From Thraustochytrium sp. TN22 (lineage: Eukaryota; Sar; Bigyra; Thraustochytrida; Thraustochytriidae), in the NCBI GenBank assembly GCA_013306675.1, contig JABLUY010000072.1:82211-146210 (forward strand): a DNA stretch of 64,000 bases, read 5' to 3'. Both the position numbers and the translations under genes were made by a program. Positions 20,572 through 30,179 of this stretch are shown in pieces. Numbering within the stretch: position 1 is the first letter of the stretch; every line of letters starts with the position of its first letter. The notes under the pieces were generated by a model. The model was not told where the DNA came from, did not search any database, and saw only the letters and a list, made by a program, of their open reading frames with translations.

Positions 20572-21246
20572 TCAGGTGCCACGGCGCAGGTTGTTGAGGC
20601 GGGCCTCGAGGTCGGTGACAGCCGGGTCCTCGGCGGCGGCGCCGTCGTCGGACACGCCAACCATGGCCGGCTCGCGCTCCTGCGCCTTGGCACCCTCGCC
20701 GACGGGCGCCTGCGGCGCGGACTGCAGCTCGCCAGTCATGTTGACGCCGATCTCGTCGAGCACCTGGTTCACAATGGCGTCCTCCTCCTCCTCGTCGCCC
20801 TCGTCGAAGGCGTCGTCCATGACGTCGTTCATCATCTCCTCGGTGAGGCCCAGCTTCTCGTTCTCCAGCTCGAACTCGCGCACCATCTTGGCCAAGCTCG
20901 CCGCGTTCATCTTCTTGTTCATGCGCTTCATCTGCTTGGTCATCTTGCCCATGGCCAGGCCCATCTCGTGCTCGGTCTTGATGGTCTGCATCTTGAGCGA
21001 GAGGCTTTGCAGATTGCTGCGCATCACGTGGAACTTGGAAATGTACTGTTTCGTGCGCACCAGGTCCTTGGCCATGACGCGCACGGCCTGCATCTCGCCC
21101 TTCTCCGCCAGCTTCTTGATGTTGCGCTCCAGGTTCGCCTGCTCGCGCTCCAGCGCCGCGCGCTCGCGGTCCATCTCGCGGATCGCGCGGTTGATCACGC
21201 GCTTGTTCTGCCGCATCTGCTCCTGCAGCGTCATGCGGTTACCCAT
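20572..21246 (-). CDS. CHMP2A: ESCRT-III subunit CHMP2A/Vps2
   Basis: 224 residues from ATG 21246. CHMP2A polymerises on membranes with CHMP3 to drive scission in multivesicular-body formation, cytokinesis and related events. The basic N-terminal helix (MTLQEQMRQNKRVINRAIRE), the long alpha1-alpha2 hairpin, the acidic middle (EGDEEEEDAIVNQVLDEIGV) and the C-terminal MIM1-type motif DLEARLNNLR, which binds the Vps4 MIT domain, are all present. Length matches the human protein (222). The open frame continues upstream in Gly/Ala/Arg-rich sequence, but MGNRMTLQ is the family start. Convergent with the ISD11 gene. Confidence 0.94.
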   Translation of the reverse strand: MGNRMTLQEQMRQNKRVINRAIREMDRERAALEREQANLERNIKKLAEKGEMQAVRVMAKDLVRTKQYISKFHVMRSNLQSLSLKMQTIKTEHEMGLAMGKMTKQMKRMNKKMNAASLAKMVREFELENEKLGLTEEMMNDVMDDAFDEGDEEEEDAIVNQVLDEIGVNMTGELQSAPQAPVGEGAKAQEREPAMVGVSDDGAAAEDPAVTDLEARLNNLRRGT

Positions 21247-21415
21247 GGTGCCTGCCCGCTGCGCGCGGCGCTCAAGTTCCCCGCGAGGCTCTTCACGCGC
21301 TCGCTCGACTGCTCGCCCGGAACCGCCTCGCCGCGCGGCCGCGCCTCGGGCCTGTCCGGCCGCCTGCCGGGCTGTCTGCCTGGCCGCCTGGCCTCCGCCG
21401 CCGCCGCTCCCCGCC

Positions 21416-21446
<31 letters not shown>

Positions 21447-22082
21447 TGCCCTCGCCCCCGTGCGCCGCGCTCTCGTTCACGAACTGGACGCCTTGCGCCA
21501 GGTACACCCGCTCCTCGCGCGGGAAGGGCAGCCAGGCTCTCGCCGCCGCCGCCGCCGCCGCGCCGCGCCGCGCCGCGCCGCGCTCTGCTGCTGCCGCCGC
21601 GCTGCGCGCCGCGCTCGCTCTGCTGCCGCCGCCGCGCCGCGCCGCGCCCCCGCCGCGCCGCGCCCCTGCCGCGTCGCGAGCGGCCGCCGCTTGGGTAGCC
21701 CGCGCCGCGCCGCGCCGCGCCGCGCCGTGCAGGTGGGAGGAGCGGCAACAACGCAGGTGTCGCGGACGCGGCGGACACGGTCTTGGAGGTGGCCTGCCTG
21801 GAGGGCCGCCGCGGTCTTGGGGAAGGAGCCTTGCAGCTTCCGCGCGGTGCGGCTGGAACGAAAGGCGACGCGTAGGTCACCGTGCGCCCTGCAAGGGCTT
21901 CGCCATCGTCTCCTGCTTGCGTTGCCGTGGTCCCCCTTCAGGTTCTTCTCTCGATTCTAGTACAGCAACGTCAGCTTCTGCTACTAAGCTAGCCAGCTAG
22001 AGCTAGGCGGGGGCTACCACGACATGCCCGCCAGCCAGGAGGACTTGATAAAAAGGCCAAAAGGTCCAACTTCACATGCAAG
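21247..22082. other. CHMP2A upstream region and phosphomannomutase 3' side
   Basis: No gene is visible. The first 500 bases are very GC-rich with (CCG)n and CCGCGCCGCG repeats. ACTAAGCTAGCCAGCTAGAG occurs at about 21984, 80-100 bases beyond the phosphomannomutase stop. Confidence 0.5.
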
Positions 22083-22922
22083 TTAGTCCTTCATGAAGAG
22101 CTCGGTGCAGATCTTCATGGTGTCCTCGAAGCTGGTGACGGAGTGGCCGATGGTGCGGGGGTCGTTGAAGATCTCGTAGTCGTTGCCGCCCTCGTAGGTC
22201 TTGTCGCCGAAGAAGTGGATCTCGTCGTAGCCCTCGTTCTCGACGAACTGGAGGCAGTAGGTCTTGTCCCAGCCCTTGGGGAAAACGTCAAAGGAGATCT
22301 GGCCGCCGATGGAGAACTTGAGGCCAAACTTGTCGCCGAACTCCTTGTCGAGGGCGGCGACCATGGTCTCGCGCACCTTGGCCTCCTTGTCAAAGGCCTC
22401 GAAGGCGTCGCGCTCCTCGCGCGAGCACTGGCGCCCAATGGGCGAGATGTTGAGCATACCCTGGCGGTACTCGACGAAGGTGCCGCGCTTGACCGGGCAG
22501 TCCACGTCAGCCAGGTACTTGAGCACGAAATTCAAAAAGGTCTTCATGTTCTCCTCGCCCAGGCGCTCCACGAAGGAGTTCGTATGGAAGAGCTCGCCCT
22601 TCTTGTAGCCCACAAGGCCGTTCTCGGAGAAGCTGTAGTCGTACTCGGACGTGACGTTGTCGCCGATCTGCTCCTGCTGCTTGACCAGGTCCGAGCCGCC
22701 CACCACGCCCACCACGATACGCTCGCGCAGCTTCTTCATGAACTCGTCCATCTCCGGCGTGATCTTCTGCTCGCCTCGCCTCGCCGAGGGTTTCGTCAGC
22801 CTCCGCCTTTTCTTGCCCGCGCGCGAGCCCCCACCTCCCCGCCAGCAACCTACCTTGCGCGCCACCGTCAGCGTGCCGTCCACGTCAAAGAGCGCCAGGA
22901 TCTTGGTGTTCTTGGTCGTCAT
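22083..22922 (-). CDS. PMM: Phosphomannomutase (one in-frame intron)
   Basis: Interconverts mannose-6-phosphate and mannose-1-phosphate for GDP-mannose and glycan synthesis; cytosolic. Exons inferred at 22922-22854 and 22766-22083 give 250 residues, matching the 246-residue human PMM2. The HAD catalytic motif DVDGTLT is at residues 13-19, followed by [55 protein letters not shown] and [15 protein letters not shown]. The 87-nt intron has no stop codon and keeps the frame, so unspliced RNA would encode a 29-residue Gly/Arg/Lys-rich insertion right after the catalytic motif. ATG 22922 is chosen because it starts the conserved core; upstream in-frame sequence is a GGCA-repeat leader. Confidence 0.94.
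   Translation of the reverse strand: MTTKNTKILALFDVDGTLTVARKVGCWRGGGGSRAGKKRRRLTKPSARRGEQKITPEMDEFMKKLRERIVVGVVGGSDLVKQQEQIGDNVTSEYDYSFSENGLVGYKKGELFHTNSFVERLGEENMKTFLNFVLKYLADVDCPVKRGTFVEYRQGMLNISPIGRQCSREERDAFEAFDKEAKVRETMVAALDKEFGDKFGLKFSIGGQISFDVFPKGWDKTYCLQFVENEGYDEIHFFGDKTYEGGNDYEIFNDPRTIGHSVTSFEDTMKICTELFMKD
22767..22853 (-). other. Spliceosomal intron in phosphomannomutase gene (87 nt, stop-free)
   Basis: Starts GTAGGTTGCTGG and ends GAGCAG on the minus strand; CTGACG (22794-22799) is a likely branch site 28 nt from the end. Splicing joins VARK to KITPEM as in homologues. The first nine bases match the POLA2 intron. Confidence 0.88.
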
Positions 22923-22961
22923 CGTGCCGGCGTGCGGCGTCTGTCTGGCGCCGCGCCTCCA

Positions 22962-22962
<1 letters not shown>

Positions 22963-22997
<35 letters not shown>

Positions 22998-23003
22998 CTT
23001 GCC
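22963..23003 (-). repeat. (GGCA)n tract 5' of phosphomannomutase gene
   Basis: Eight or more GGCA units on the minus (sense) strand, about 40 bases before the ATG. Confidence 0.85.
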
Positions 23004-23427
23004 TGCGTGTGCCTGCCCGCCGCGACGCTCGCTCTCCCGATGCGGCTCTGTGCGCGGCTCTGCGCCGCAGCCGGCGCTCCCGTGCTCGTACGTGGGTGGG
23101 TAGAGCGCCATCGGCTCGACGGTCCTGGGGGCACGATGCACGTCGCCGCGCCGCGCTGGCGGGAGGTCCGGCCTGCCAAATACGGCCGCCTCCGTGCGCC
23201 CTGCCGATTCGCGCTTCGGCTCCCGGGCTGCCCCTGCTGTCGCCGGTTAAAGATAAGATGCGATAAGTCCCCGCAAGCCACACGTCAAAAGTACCGGCAA
23301 AAGTGGACGGAATCCCTTTCTTCTCGGGCAGCAGTCGGGCAGCATGAGAAACCAAGTTTACGAAAAAGAATGCTTGGTTGATTGGATTGGTACAGAGGGT
23401 CAACGATTCGGGCTCCGGCCTTGGGGG
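23004..23427. other. Intergenic between phosphomannomutase start and NOC4 3' end
   Basis: Contains promoter/leader sequence for the phosphomannomutase gene and the 3' side of NOC4. No gene or strong motif is seen. Confidence 0.5.
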
Positions 23428-25398
23428 CTAGACGAGCGTGAAGACGGGACGAACGCGCGGCAGGAGCAGGCCCGAGTCGGCGGCCGTGAGCCCAGCGAGG
23501 TCGCCAGCGTCGCTCTTGCTGGCATCCTCGTCAGCGCTCTCGTCAGCGCTCTCGCTGGCAGCGTCGTCCTTGGCAGCGTCCTCATCATCAGCGTCGATCT
23601 CGTGGCCGTCGGGACCAGAGGGCGGCTGGAAGGCGAGAGGGAGCGCACGGCGCTTGTTGCCGCGGCGCAGCTCCTGGTCAAAGAGCGTCTTGTAGGTGAT
23701 GGCGAGGAAGTCGTCAATGGGCGCCGGGGGCTGGACCTTTTTGGTCTCGGCGGTGACGCGGAGCTCGCGCTCGAAGATGGAGTGCACGAGGGTGGCGACC
23801 TTGGGGCAGTAGTGCTTGCCAAGCGCCTCGATCTCCCAAAGGCAGGACTCGGTGGCGTTGCAGCGTGCCGGGTCGAGCTCGTTCATGTCGAAGGGGTCCA
23901 CGGAGAGGTCCTGGCGCTCGCGCTTGCGCTTCTTGCTGGAGGCCGGGCCGCCCTGCGCCAACAGCAGCGAGGCGTCCTTGATGGCGTCGAGCTTGGCGCG
24001 GCGGTCAAAGTCGGCGTCCTCGTCGACAAGCTCGCCACGTTCGCGGCGAAGCTCCGTCTCAGTGGCCTTGTGCAGCAGCGCCAGGCAGGTCGGGTGGCGC
24101 TTGATGAGGTTGCCCACCAGCACGATGGCAAACATGGCCCCGCTGGGCGGCGCCTGGAGCGCCAGGCGAGCCAGGCGCTTGGCGAAAGCGGCCACCAGGT
24201 AGGACGCCAAGTGTGTCGAGGCCATGACGCGGCTAAGCAGGTCAAAGAACTGCGCACGGTGCTTGGCGTGGAAGGTGTCGTAGTCCAAGAGCCGGTACAG
24301 CTTGGGGTAAAAGTCAGGGTAGTCCAGGTGGTGCTCCGTCATGAGGAAGAAGAGCGAGTTGAGCGCCAGCATCGCCGTCGGCCCGCGCTGGTCGTAGGCG
24401 TCTGTGAGGAAGTCGCTCAGCAGCAGCGGCTCGTTCAGGTGCGGCACCACGCGCTTGGGCAGCACCAGAAGGATGCGCCGATACAGCCGCGGCGAGAAGT
24501 TGCCGAGACGCAGGAACGAGAGCCAGGCGTCCTGGAAGGCGCGCCGCTGCGACTTGGCCTTGCGACCCTTGGTACTGCGCGGCACCCATAGCGCATCCGC
24601 GGTTTGCGCGGCGGTCTCGTCCGTCTCGGCCGGCGTCGCGTACAGAATGTCAAAGACGTTCTCGCTCAGCACGCGCCGGTCCAAGTCGCGTGGGATCTCG
24701 CCGAGCGAGGTACCGGCGAGGCTTGAGCTCGCCGTCGCGCCCGTCGCCGCCGCCGCCTCTTCCTCCGCCGCCGCCGGCAGCAACTGCGCCTCGCACACGC
24801 GCGCCACGGCCATCAGGGTTTGGTGCCGCACGTCCGCATACGCGTCCAAGTACTCCTCACGAAGCGTACGCAGCAGCAGGCCCTCGGGTCCGCCGGCCAG
24901 CGGCGCCGCCGCGATAGTGCGCACCACAAAGGTGTACAGCTCGGACCCAAAGGTGGACGCCGCCTCGCCGCGCGCCTGCGCATCACGCTGCACCAGGTGC
25001 ATGAGCGTGCGCAGCGCCGCCACCTGGCACACGTCCTTGTCGTGCTCCAGCCACCGACCTAACATCAGGCAGAACGCTGTGTAGCGCTCGCGCAGCCACT
25101 TGCGGAAGGCACGCACCTTGTCGAGCTCCGCCTGTGCCTCGTCGTCGTCCGTCTCCTTGCCGTCGTCGTCTCCCTTCTTGGCCTCGTCCTCCTTCTTGGG
25201 CGCCGCCAGCATCTCGCCGTCGTCGATGAGCGCCGTGAACTGCCTGCGCAGCGCGTGCGCCGCCGTCATGGCCTCCTCGCTGCCCTCCTCCAGCCCGGCC
25301 CGCAGCGTGCGCAGCAGCGCCACCAGGTTGTTCACCTTGCGCAGGCCGTGCTCGCGCACGTCCGCCTCCAGCGCCCGCACCTCCGACTCGCGCCCCAT
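23428..25398 (-). CDS. NOC4: Nucleolar complex protein 4 (NOC4, CBF/MAK21 family)
   Basis: 656 residues from ATG 25398. NOC4 works with NOP14 in 40S ribosomal subunit maturation in the nucleolus. Helical repeats fill the N-terminal half. The CBF/MAK21 region (about 340-450) contains AMLALNSLFFLMTEHHLDYP, FYPKLYRLLD and FDLLSRVMASTHLASYLVAA. The NOC4 signature DPFDMNELDPA, then ESCLWEIEALGKHYCP, is at about 530-565. Linkers are acidic (KKGDDDGKETDDD) and the tail is Asp/Ser/Glu-rich, ending RPVFTLV. Longer than human NOC4L (516) because of these linkers. The frame stays open 25 codons upstream, but MGRESEVRAL is the first ATG in a sensible context. Confidence 0.9.
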   Translation of the reverse strand: MGRESEVRALEADVREHGLRKVNNLVALLRTLRAGLEEGSEEAMTAAHALRRQFTALIDDGEMLAAPKKEDEAKKGDDDGKETDDDEAQAELDKVRAFRKWLRERYTAFCLMLGRWLEHDKDVCQVAALRTLMHLVQRDAQARGEAASTFGSELYTFVVRTIAAAPLAGGPEGLLLRTLREEYLDAYADVRHQTLMAVARVCEAQLLPAAAEEEAAAATGATASSSLAGTSLGEIPRDLDRRVLSENVFDILYATPAETDETAAQTADALWVPRSTKGRKAKSQRRAFQDAWLSFLRLGNFSPRLYRRILLVLPKRVVPHLNEPLLLSDFLTDAYDQRGPTAMLALNSLFFLMTEHHLDYPDFYPKLYRLLDYDTFHAKHRAQFFDLLSRVMASTHLASYLVAAFAKRLARLALQAPPSGAMFAIVLVGNLIKRHPTCLALLHKATETELRRERGELVDEDADFDRRAKLDAIKDASLLLAQGGPASSKKRKRERQDLSVDPFDMNELDPARCNATESCLWEIEALGKHYCPKVATLVHSIFERELRVTAETKKVQPPAPIDDFLAITYKTLFDQELRRGNKRRALPLAFQPPSGPDGHEIDADDEDAAKDDAASESADESADEDASKSDAGDLAGLTAADSGLLLPRVRPVFTLV

Positions 25399-26015
25399 CC
25401 TGCCCGCCTCTCTCGCGCGCGCTCGGGCTCTGCTTGCCCCGCCGTGCCGCGCCGCGCCGTGCCGGCCAACCACTCGCCGCCCGTGGCGCCCAGCCCAGTG
25501 GCGCTCTCGCGCGTACCCGAATTCGGGTTGCGCTCGTGCAAGTCTGCTCTGGGCTTCAAGCTCGAGTCCGAGTCCGAGTCCGAGTCCGAGTCCGAGTCCG
25601 AGTCCGAGTCCGAGTCCGGGTCCGGGTCCGAGTCCGAGTCCGAGTCTGAGCGCGACGGGAGATGCGAGTCGTCGTCACGGTTGCGCTCGTCCAAGTCTTG
25701 CCCTGCAGGCAACCTGCCTGCCCGGCCTCCTGGTCCGAGTCCGAGCCCGAGACTGACTCCGGGACCTAGTCCAAGCGCGATGACGAGCGCGAGCATGTGA
25801 GTCGTCACGGTTGTAGCAGCGGCGCTCTGGCCGGCCACGACGGGGCGTCTCGACTCTCGCTTGCCACTGCGAGGCAAACTGAAGATGGACCGAGGCTCCC
25901 GCGGGCTGGCCGGCACTCACAGCCAGGCAGTGCTCAACAGGATCGCTCGCGGCGGGCCGGGCGGCGGCGGGCAGAGCAGCCCGGCCAGTCTGGCCGGCCG
26001 GCAGGTCGACTCGCG
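25399..26015. other. Divergent promoter region of NOC4 and UbiA genes with hexanucleotide tract
   Basis: Carries a (GAGTCC)n microsatellite and further degenerate GAGTCC/GAGCCC units to about 25780. No coding gene is supported; open frames through the repeat would only encode Asp-Ser or Ser-Pro runs. Confidence 0.7.
25564..25649 (+). repeat. (GAGTCC)n microsatellite
   Basis: About fourteen GAGTCC units with two GGGTCC variants, in the shared upstream region of a divergent gene pair. Confidence 0.9.
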
Positions 26016-26897
26016 ATGGAGCTGCGCAGGCTCGTGGCCGTGTCGCGGCCCGGGTTCTGGCTCATCACGCTGTGGTGCTACGTGGTGGGCCTGCGCGGCG
26101 AGGCGCGGCAGCTGGCGGCGACCTCGCCCGTGTTCTGGGCCGGGCTGGCGTACGCGAGCCTGCCGGTGAACGCGCTGTTGTACGCGTGGAACGACCTGGG
26201 CGACGGCGACGTAGATCGCCTGAACCCGCGCAAGAACGGGCCTTTCCTGCTCGGCGTGGTGCCCGGCAGCGAGGCGGAGGCGCTCGACGCCTTCAGGCAC
26301 GCACTCGGCATCAACCTCGGCATGATGCTCTTCTTCGGGCTGGTCTGCGGGCCGGTGCGGATGGCCGTCTGGTTTCTCTGTGCGTGCGCGACCAACTTCG
26401 CGTACAACAACTGGCCGGGCTGGCGCCGCGGACCGGCGCCCCTCGACTTTGTCGGCCCGCTTGGCTACCTGCTTCTCATCCCCTTCGCCGCCCTGGTCAA
26501 TGACCTGCCCCTGCCCGGCACGCTCACGGTGGCCTTTCACCTTTTCATGGTATTGCGCTCGCAGCTCTGGGGCCAGATCATCGACCTCGGCTGTGATGCG
26601 GCCTCCGGCCGACGCACCACCGCTGTGGTGCTGGGCGTGCGCGGGGCGCGCACGCTGCTCGCCTTTTTGGTCTCGTGCGAGCTCGCTGTGGCCGTTCACA
26701 TCGGCGACACCTATCTCGTCGCCTTCTCGGGGCTCAGTCTGTTCACCGCGCTCCTGGAGCTCCTCGTATACCCTGACCGCAGCCCGTCGCTGCACGAGGC
26801 CGCCGTCTCGGGCGCGCTCATGACGCCGCCCGCAGCGCTCCTCATGATGCATCTCCTCCTTTTCGCGCCGACCGGCGCCGACTATCCTTTTCCCTGA
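26016..26897 (+). CDS. UbiA-family prenyltransferase-like membrane protein
   Basis: 293 residues from ATG 26016. UbiA enzymes transfer prenyl or phytyl chains to aromatic or related acceptors inside membranes. The first Asp-rich motif is YAWNDLGDGDVDRLNPRKNG (about 54-73), corresponding to NDxxDxxxD. The second is IIDLGCDAASGRRTTAVVLG (about 187-206), a DxxxD plus the usual R-T-T. About eight hydrophobic spans fit the fold. The substrate cannot be told from sequence; bacterial and algal relatives include enzymes of quinone, tocopherol and chlorophyll pathways. The frame extends upstream 73 codons through polar sequence, but MELRRLVAVSRPG starts the conserved part. A plastid or mitochondrial leader encoded upstream cannot be excluded. 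Confidence 0.85.
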   Translation: MELRRLVAVSRPGFWLITLWCYVVGLRGEARQLAATSPVFWAGLAYASLPVNALLYAWNDLGDGDVDRLNPRKNGPFLLGVVPGSEAEALDAFRHALGINLGMMLFFGLVCGPVRMAVWFLCACATNFAYNNWPGWRRGPAPLDFVGPLGYLLLIPFAALVNDLPLPGTLTVAFHLFMVLRSQLWGQIIDLGCDAASGRRTTAVVLGVRGARTLLAFLVSCELAVAVHIGDTYLVAFSGLSLFTALLELLVYPDRSPSLHEAAVSGALMTPPAALLMMHLLLFAPTGADYPFP

Positions 26898-27103
26898 GCG
26901 TGGCTTGCCCGCCGCCGTGGAGGCGCGCGCGAATTCGCCTCGGCCCTCATTACACATATTGTCAGCGACGAAAAGTGTCCCTCGTGCCCACCAAGACGAA
27001 GCTCTCTTCTTTCCAGATCCTTCTTGTCTCCAAGAGGCCCGCGCGCTTCGTCCATCCAACTTAGTCAAAGATTCTTAGTCCAGGATGTTGTTCTGCTTCT
27101 TCA

Positions 27104-27886
27104 TCATACCCCGCGCGAGCTGAGGTATTTGCCAATCTCTTCGGGAGTGATCTCGACGAGGTTGCCGCCTCCCCGCAAATGCTGCATAGATGCGCCATCC
27201 ACTGCGGCGCGAGCAACGGCGTCCACCGAGACGGGCGGCGCCAAAGCGCCCTTCGTGAGGTATGGCGCGGTGCGCTCCATGAAGCCAGTGACGCCCACCG
27301 CGGAGAGCCCCTGAAGGAGGAGGCTTGCAGGCGCCATGACGGTCCACAGCGGGACCGGCACGCTGCCCGCGTACCGGGTGCCGTAAATGGCGGACGGCTT
27401 GAGGATGACGGCCTCGCGGCCCTCGCCCGAGTTCGCAAAGTCCACGGCCGCCTGGTACGCCTTCTGCTTGCCCTCGCGGTAGCCCTGCGGCGTCCACTCC
27501 GGCATTGTGGCGCTCACCAGCACGAGGCGGCGCACCTTCTGCGTCGAAGCCGTCTCAATGATGGTCTTGCACGTGTCGCCGTTCGCCTTGATCTGCGCCT
27601 GGTACGCCTCCTCGTCGCGCGTCGGCAGCGGCGGGCTGCCGATGGTAATGATGACCGAGGTATCCTTGTCCAGGTGCGCCTTGTACGAGTCCGGCTTGAG
27701 CGAGTCGCCCGCGGCCCACTCCACCGCGTCCGCCCACTCCACGCCCTCCAGCTGCGGCGGGCGCTTGCCCTGCCGGCTCACCGAGACGAGCGCCGGCGCC
27801 GTCCCGCGCAGCGCCAGGAGCTCCAGCGCCTTGGCGCCCACGAAGCCCGACCCGCCGAAGACCACCACGCGCTGGAACGTGCTCAT
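27104..27886 (-). CDS. NAD(P)-binding atypical SDR protein
   Basis: 260 residues. Rossmann glycine motif VVVFGGSGFVGAKALELLA is at residues 7-25. The rest fits atypical short-chain dehydrogenases: VIITIGSPPLPTRDEEAYQA, VRRLVLVSATMPEW, and GYREGKQKAYQAAVDFANS (YxxxK at the usual place), then AVILKPSAIYG. Similar proteins are related to NDUFA9 and to NAD-dependent epimerase-like proteins in mitochondria and plastids; some have lost enzymatic activity. I cannot assign a substrate. ATG 27886 immediately precedes the Rossmann fold, so there is no room for a cleavable leader. Its 3' end faces the UbiA gene. Confidence 0.85.
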   Translation of the reverse strand: MSTFQRVVVFGGSGFVGAKALELLALRGTAPALVSVSRQGKRPPQLEGVEWADAVEWAAGDSLKPDSYKAHLDKDTSVIITIGSPPLPTRDEEAYQAQIKANGDTCKTIIETASTQKVRRLVLVSATMPEWTPQGYREGKQKAYQAAVDFANSGEGREAVILKPSAIYGTRYAGSVPVPLWTVMAPASLLLQGLSAVGVTGFMERTAPYLTKGALAPPVSVDAVARAAVDGASMQHLRGGGNLVEITPEEIGKYLSSRGV

Positions 27887-28884
27887 GATGCTGCGAGCCG
27901 CCGAGGACAGGCCGCCGCTCCGTCGCTCCGGCTTTGCTTTGCTTTGCTTTGCTTTGCCTGCGTCGCGCCGCCGCGCCGCCTCTCGCTTCGCCTTGGCCCG
28001 GGCCGAGCCGTCGCGGTGCGGTCAGATAAGTCGCACGAAGTCGGTCTTGATCTTCCTGCGGAACCTCTATGCGGAACCCGCACAGCGTCGCCGAGGTGGG
28101 AGCTCGGCCCTCTCCACTGCACGCCGAGACGCTCAGGCTGCACTACTACGGTGCGCGCTCCGAGCCCGGCTGCGGCCACGGACGGGTCTTGGAGGACTCG
28201 AGGTGGACATACGTCACGGTCATGTACATGACCCGGATTGACCCGGACAACATGATCCACTGCGTGCAGTGCCGCCCGCGAGGAACGCCTCCAATCTCGT
28301 CAAGTGGCGTCAAGTGCTGCGCGGCCAAGGGCTTCTTCAAGACGAAAGAGGAAGGCTGCCTTGATACCACCTGCAGTCAAGAACGCGCCTATCGTCGCTC
28401 ACAAGGCAGCGACCTGTCATAGTAGTATGCCGCGGTACCACTGCAGGTGGCTGTGGATGGTGCGAGTGACTGCCGGCAGTGGAAATAGTGCGCACATGGC
28501 TCGAATTTTGCAGTGCTCGCGCGCGAACGAAAAACCCCTCGCCGAGGGGATGACCGGCGGATGAGCAACGATCGCTTCGCCGGGCTCGCCGATGAACGAC
28601 CAACGTTCGCTTTCCCGCCATCGCTGGCGTACCCAGCGCTAAACCCAACGAAGAAAGTTCCGACATCTTCAGGTTCCGCACTTGACTGTGAGCGCAGCAA
28701 TCTGCTAGGGAGAAGCTCCTGGTTTTGGTTGGCAGCGCGCGATTCAGCAGCGCGAGCAAGTGAGGCTGCCAAGCTGATCGAGGTTGCATGTCGTGAATCG
28801 ATCAGGAAGCATGCAGTGGAACCTGGTGTGAATCGATGCGGGTATTCTTATGTACACGTTGCAGTGGGCGGCCTCATGGCGGCG
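27887..28884. other. Intergenic, nothing recognisable
   Basis: Includes the upstream side of the SDR gene with a TTTGC repeat (GCTTTGCTTTGCTTTGC at about 27931) and moderately GC-poor sequence. Short open frames on both strands have no family resemblance. An ATG-initiated frame at 28069-28422 (117 codons, plus strand) contains scattered Cys residues but no support. Confidence 0.5.
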
Positions 28885-30126
28885 TCATGAGGGCGTGGCC
28901 GAGGCGGCGCGCAGGCGCTGCTCGAGCGTGGCGACCTTGTGGGAGAGCTCCTTCACGCGGGACTCGGCGGTTCGGCGGCGCTCGCGCTCCTGCTCACATA
29001 GACGCTTGACCTCCTTGAGGCGCCTGATGCGGTCCTCGAGGCGCTCCTCGAGGCGCTTGTGGCGGCCATCCTGGTCGCCCTGCGCGTACGCCAGCTTGAA
29101 GTGCTGCATGCTGAGCTTGAGCACGCCAAACTGCTTGTGGAACTCCTCGCGCAGGAGGTCCACCTCGCTTGGGCCTTCGAGACGGCGACCCGCATTGCGC
29201 CGACGCGCCTTGGCCAGCTCGCGCGAGAGACGCGCGTTCTCCGCGCTGAGCGCGCGTACCTTGTCCTGCAGCGCGCTCAGGTCCGCAGACGCGGTGGGCG
29301 CGGTCACGGGCGCGCCTCGGACTGGCGTTGCCGGCCCCGTGCCGTCGCCACCGCTGCCGTGGCCATTGCCAAGAGTCGGAGACGTTGCATCGACCGTGCC
29401 GCCGCTGCTGGCCCCAGTTCCGTCCCCGCCGGCGCCGCCCAGTCCTGGGATCATGATGCCCTGCAGCTTCTCGAACTGTCGCTCCACCTCCTTGAAGAGA
29501 TCCTGCGTCTTTGCGCCCTTGGGTGGCGACGAGGATGCCGGCTGTGACGACGCGCGCGAGGTCGGGGGCGTCGCAGGCGCCGAGCTTGCGACCGCCGAGC
29601 TTGCGCCCGCGTCGCTGCTGCTGCTGCTACTGCTGCTGCCGGCAACGGCGCCGGAACTGGCCTCCCTGGAGCGGCAAAGCCTGCGCATCTCCTTGGCCTT
29701 GGCCTCATGGTACGTGGACAGCAACGCGAGCGCCTCGGCCGTAGCCGGGTCGTGCGTCCAGTCCGCGCCGCGCAGCGCCGCTTGGAAGTGCTCCTGCGCG
29801 CCGCTGTGTCTCGTGGACGCCTCGCGGAACCGCGAGTGCTTGGCCGCCGTCTCCGCCGCCAAGGCGAACGTGTGCGCCTGCACGGCCAGTGCGCCGTCCT
29901 CAAGCGCCCGCGCGCCGCCCCCGCGCGCGTCGCTCTCGCCCGTCGCGCGGGCCGCGTTCGCGTTCCCGCCGCGCATCCCGCTCATGCCGCTGCCGCTGCC
30001 GCCGCAGCTGCCGCCGCTGCGTCCGGCCGCCGCGCTCGCGCTGCTGCCGCGCCCCGTCACCTGCGAGAGCGCGCTATGCACGCCGCCCGCGTCCATCCGC
30101 GCAGCGGCGTTGGCGTTTGCTCGCAT
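28885..30126 (-). CDS. MIT-like plus coiled-coil protein (NRBF2-like architecture?)
   Basis: 413 residues. Residues about 80-150 form an amphipathic three-helix-like segment (AVQAHTFALAAETAAKHSRF, then HFQAALR, then ALALLSTYHEAKAKEMRRL), which resembles an MIT-type helical bundle. Ser/Ala/Gly-rich low complexity follows. The C-terminal 140 residues form a charged coiled coil (LSALQDKVRALSAENARLSR ... RIRRLKEVKRLCEQERERRR). MIT plus coiled coil recalls NRBF2/Atg38, a subunit of the autophagy PI3-kinase complex, but similarity is only of layout and I would not transfer the function. The 5' end abuts a hexanucleotide repeat. ATG 30126 is the first in frame. Confidence 0.65.
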   Translation of the reverse strand: MRANANAAARMDAGGVHSALSQVTGRGSSASAAAGRSGGSCGGSGSGMSGMRGGNANAARATGESDARGGGARALEDGALAVQAHTFALAAETAAKHSRFREASTRHSGAQEHFQAALRGADWTHDPATAEALALLSTYHEAKAKEMRRLCRSREASSGAVAGSSSSSSSSDAGASSAVASSAPATPPTSRASSQPASSSPPKGAKTQDLFKEVERQFEKLQGIMIPGLGGAGGDGTGASSGGTVDATSPTLGNGHGSGGDGTGPATPVRGAPVTAPTASADLSALQDKVRALSAENARLSRELAKARRRNAGRRLEGPSEVDLLREEFHKQFGVLKLSMQHFKLAYAQGDQDGRHKRLEERLEDRIRRLKEVKRLCEQERERRRTAESRVKELSHKVATLEQRLRAASATPS

Positions 30127-30179
30127 GCTCCTGCTCCAGAGAGGACTCGGACTTCGAGGTTGACGACGACAAGCACGAC

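Noticed and set aside
28069-28422. 117-codon plus-strand ATG frame with several Cys
   Set aside because: No family resemblance and located in the SDR upstream region; too little support.
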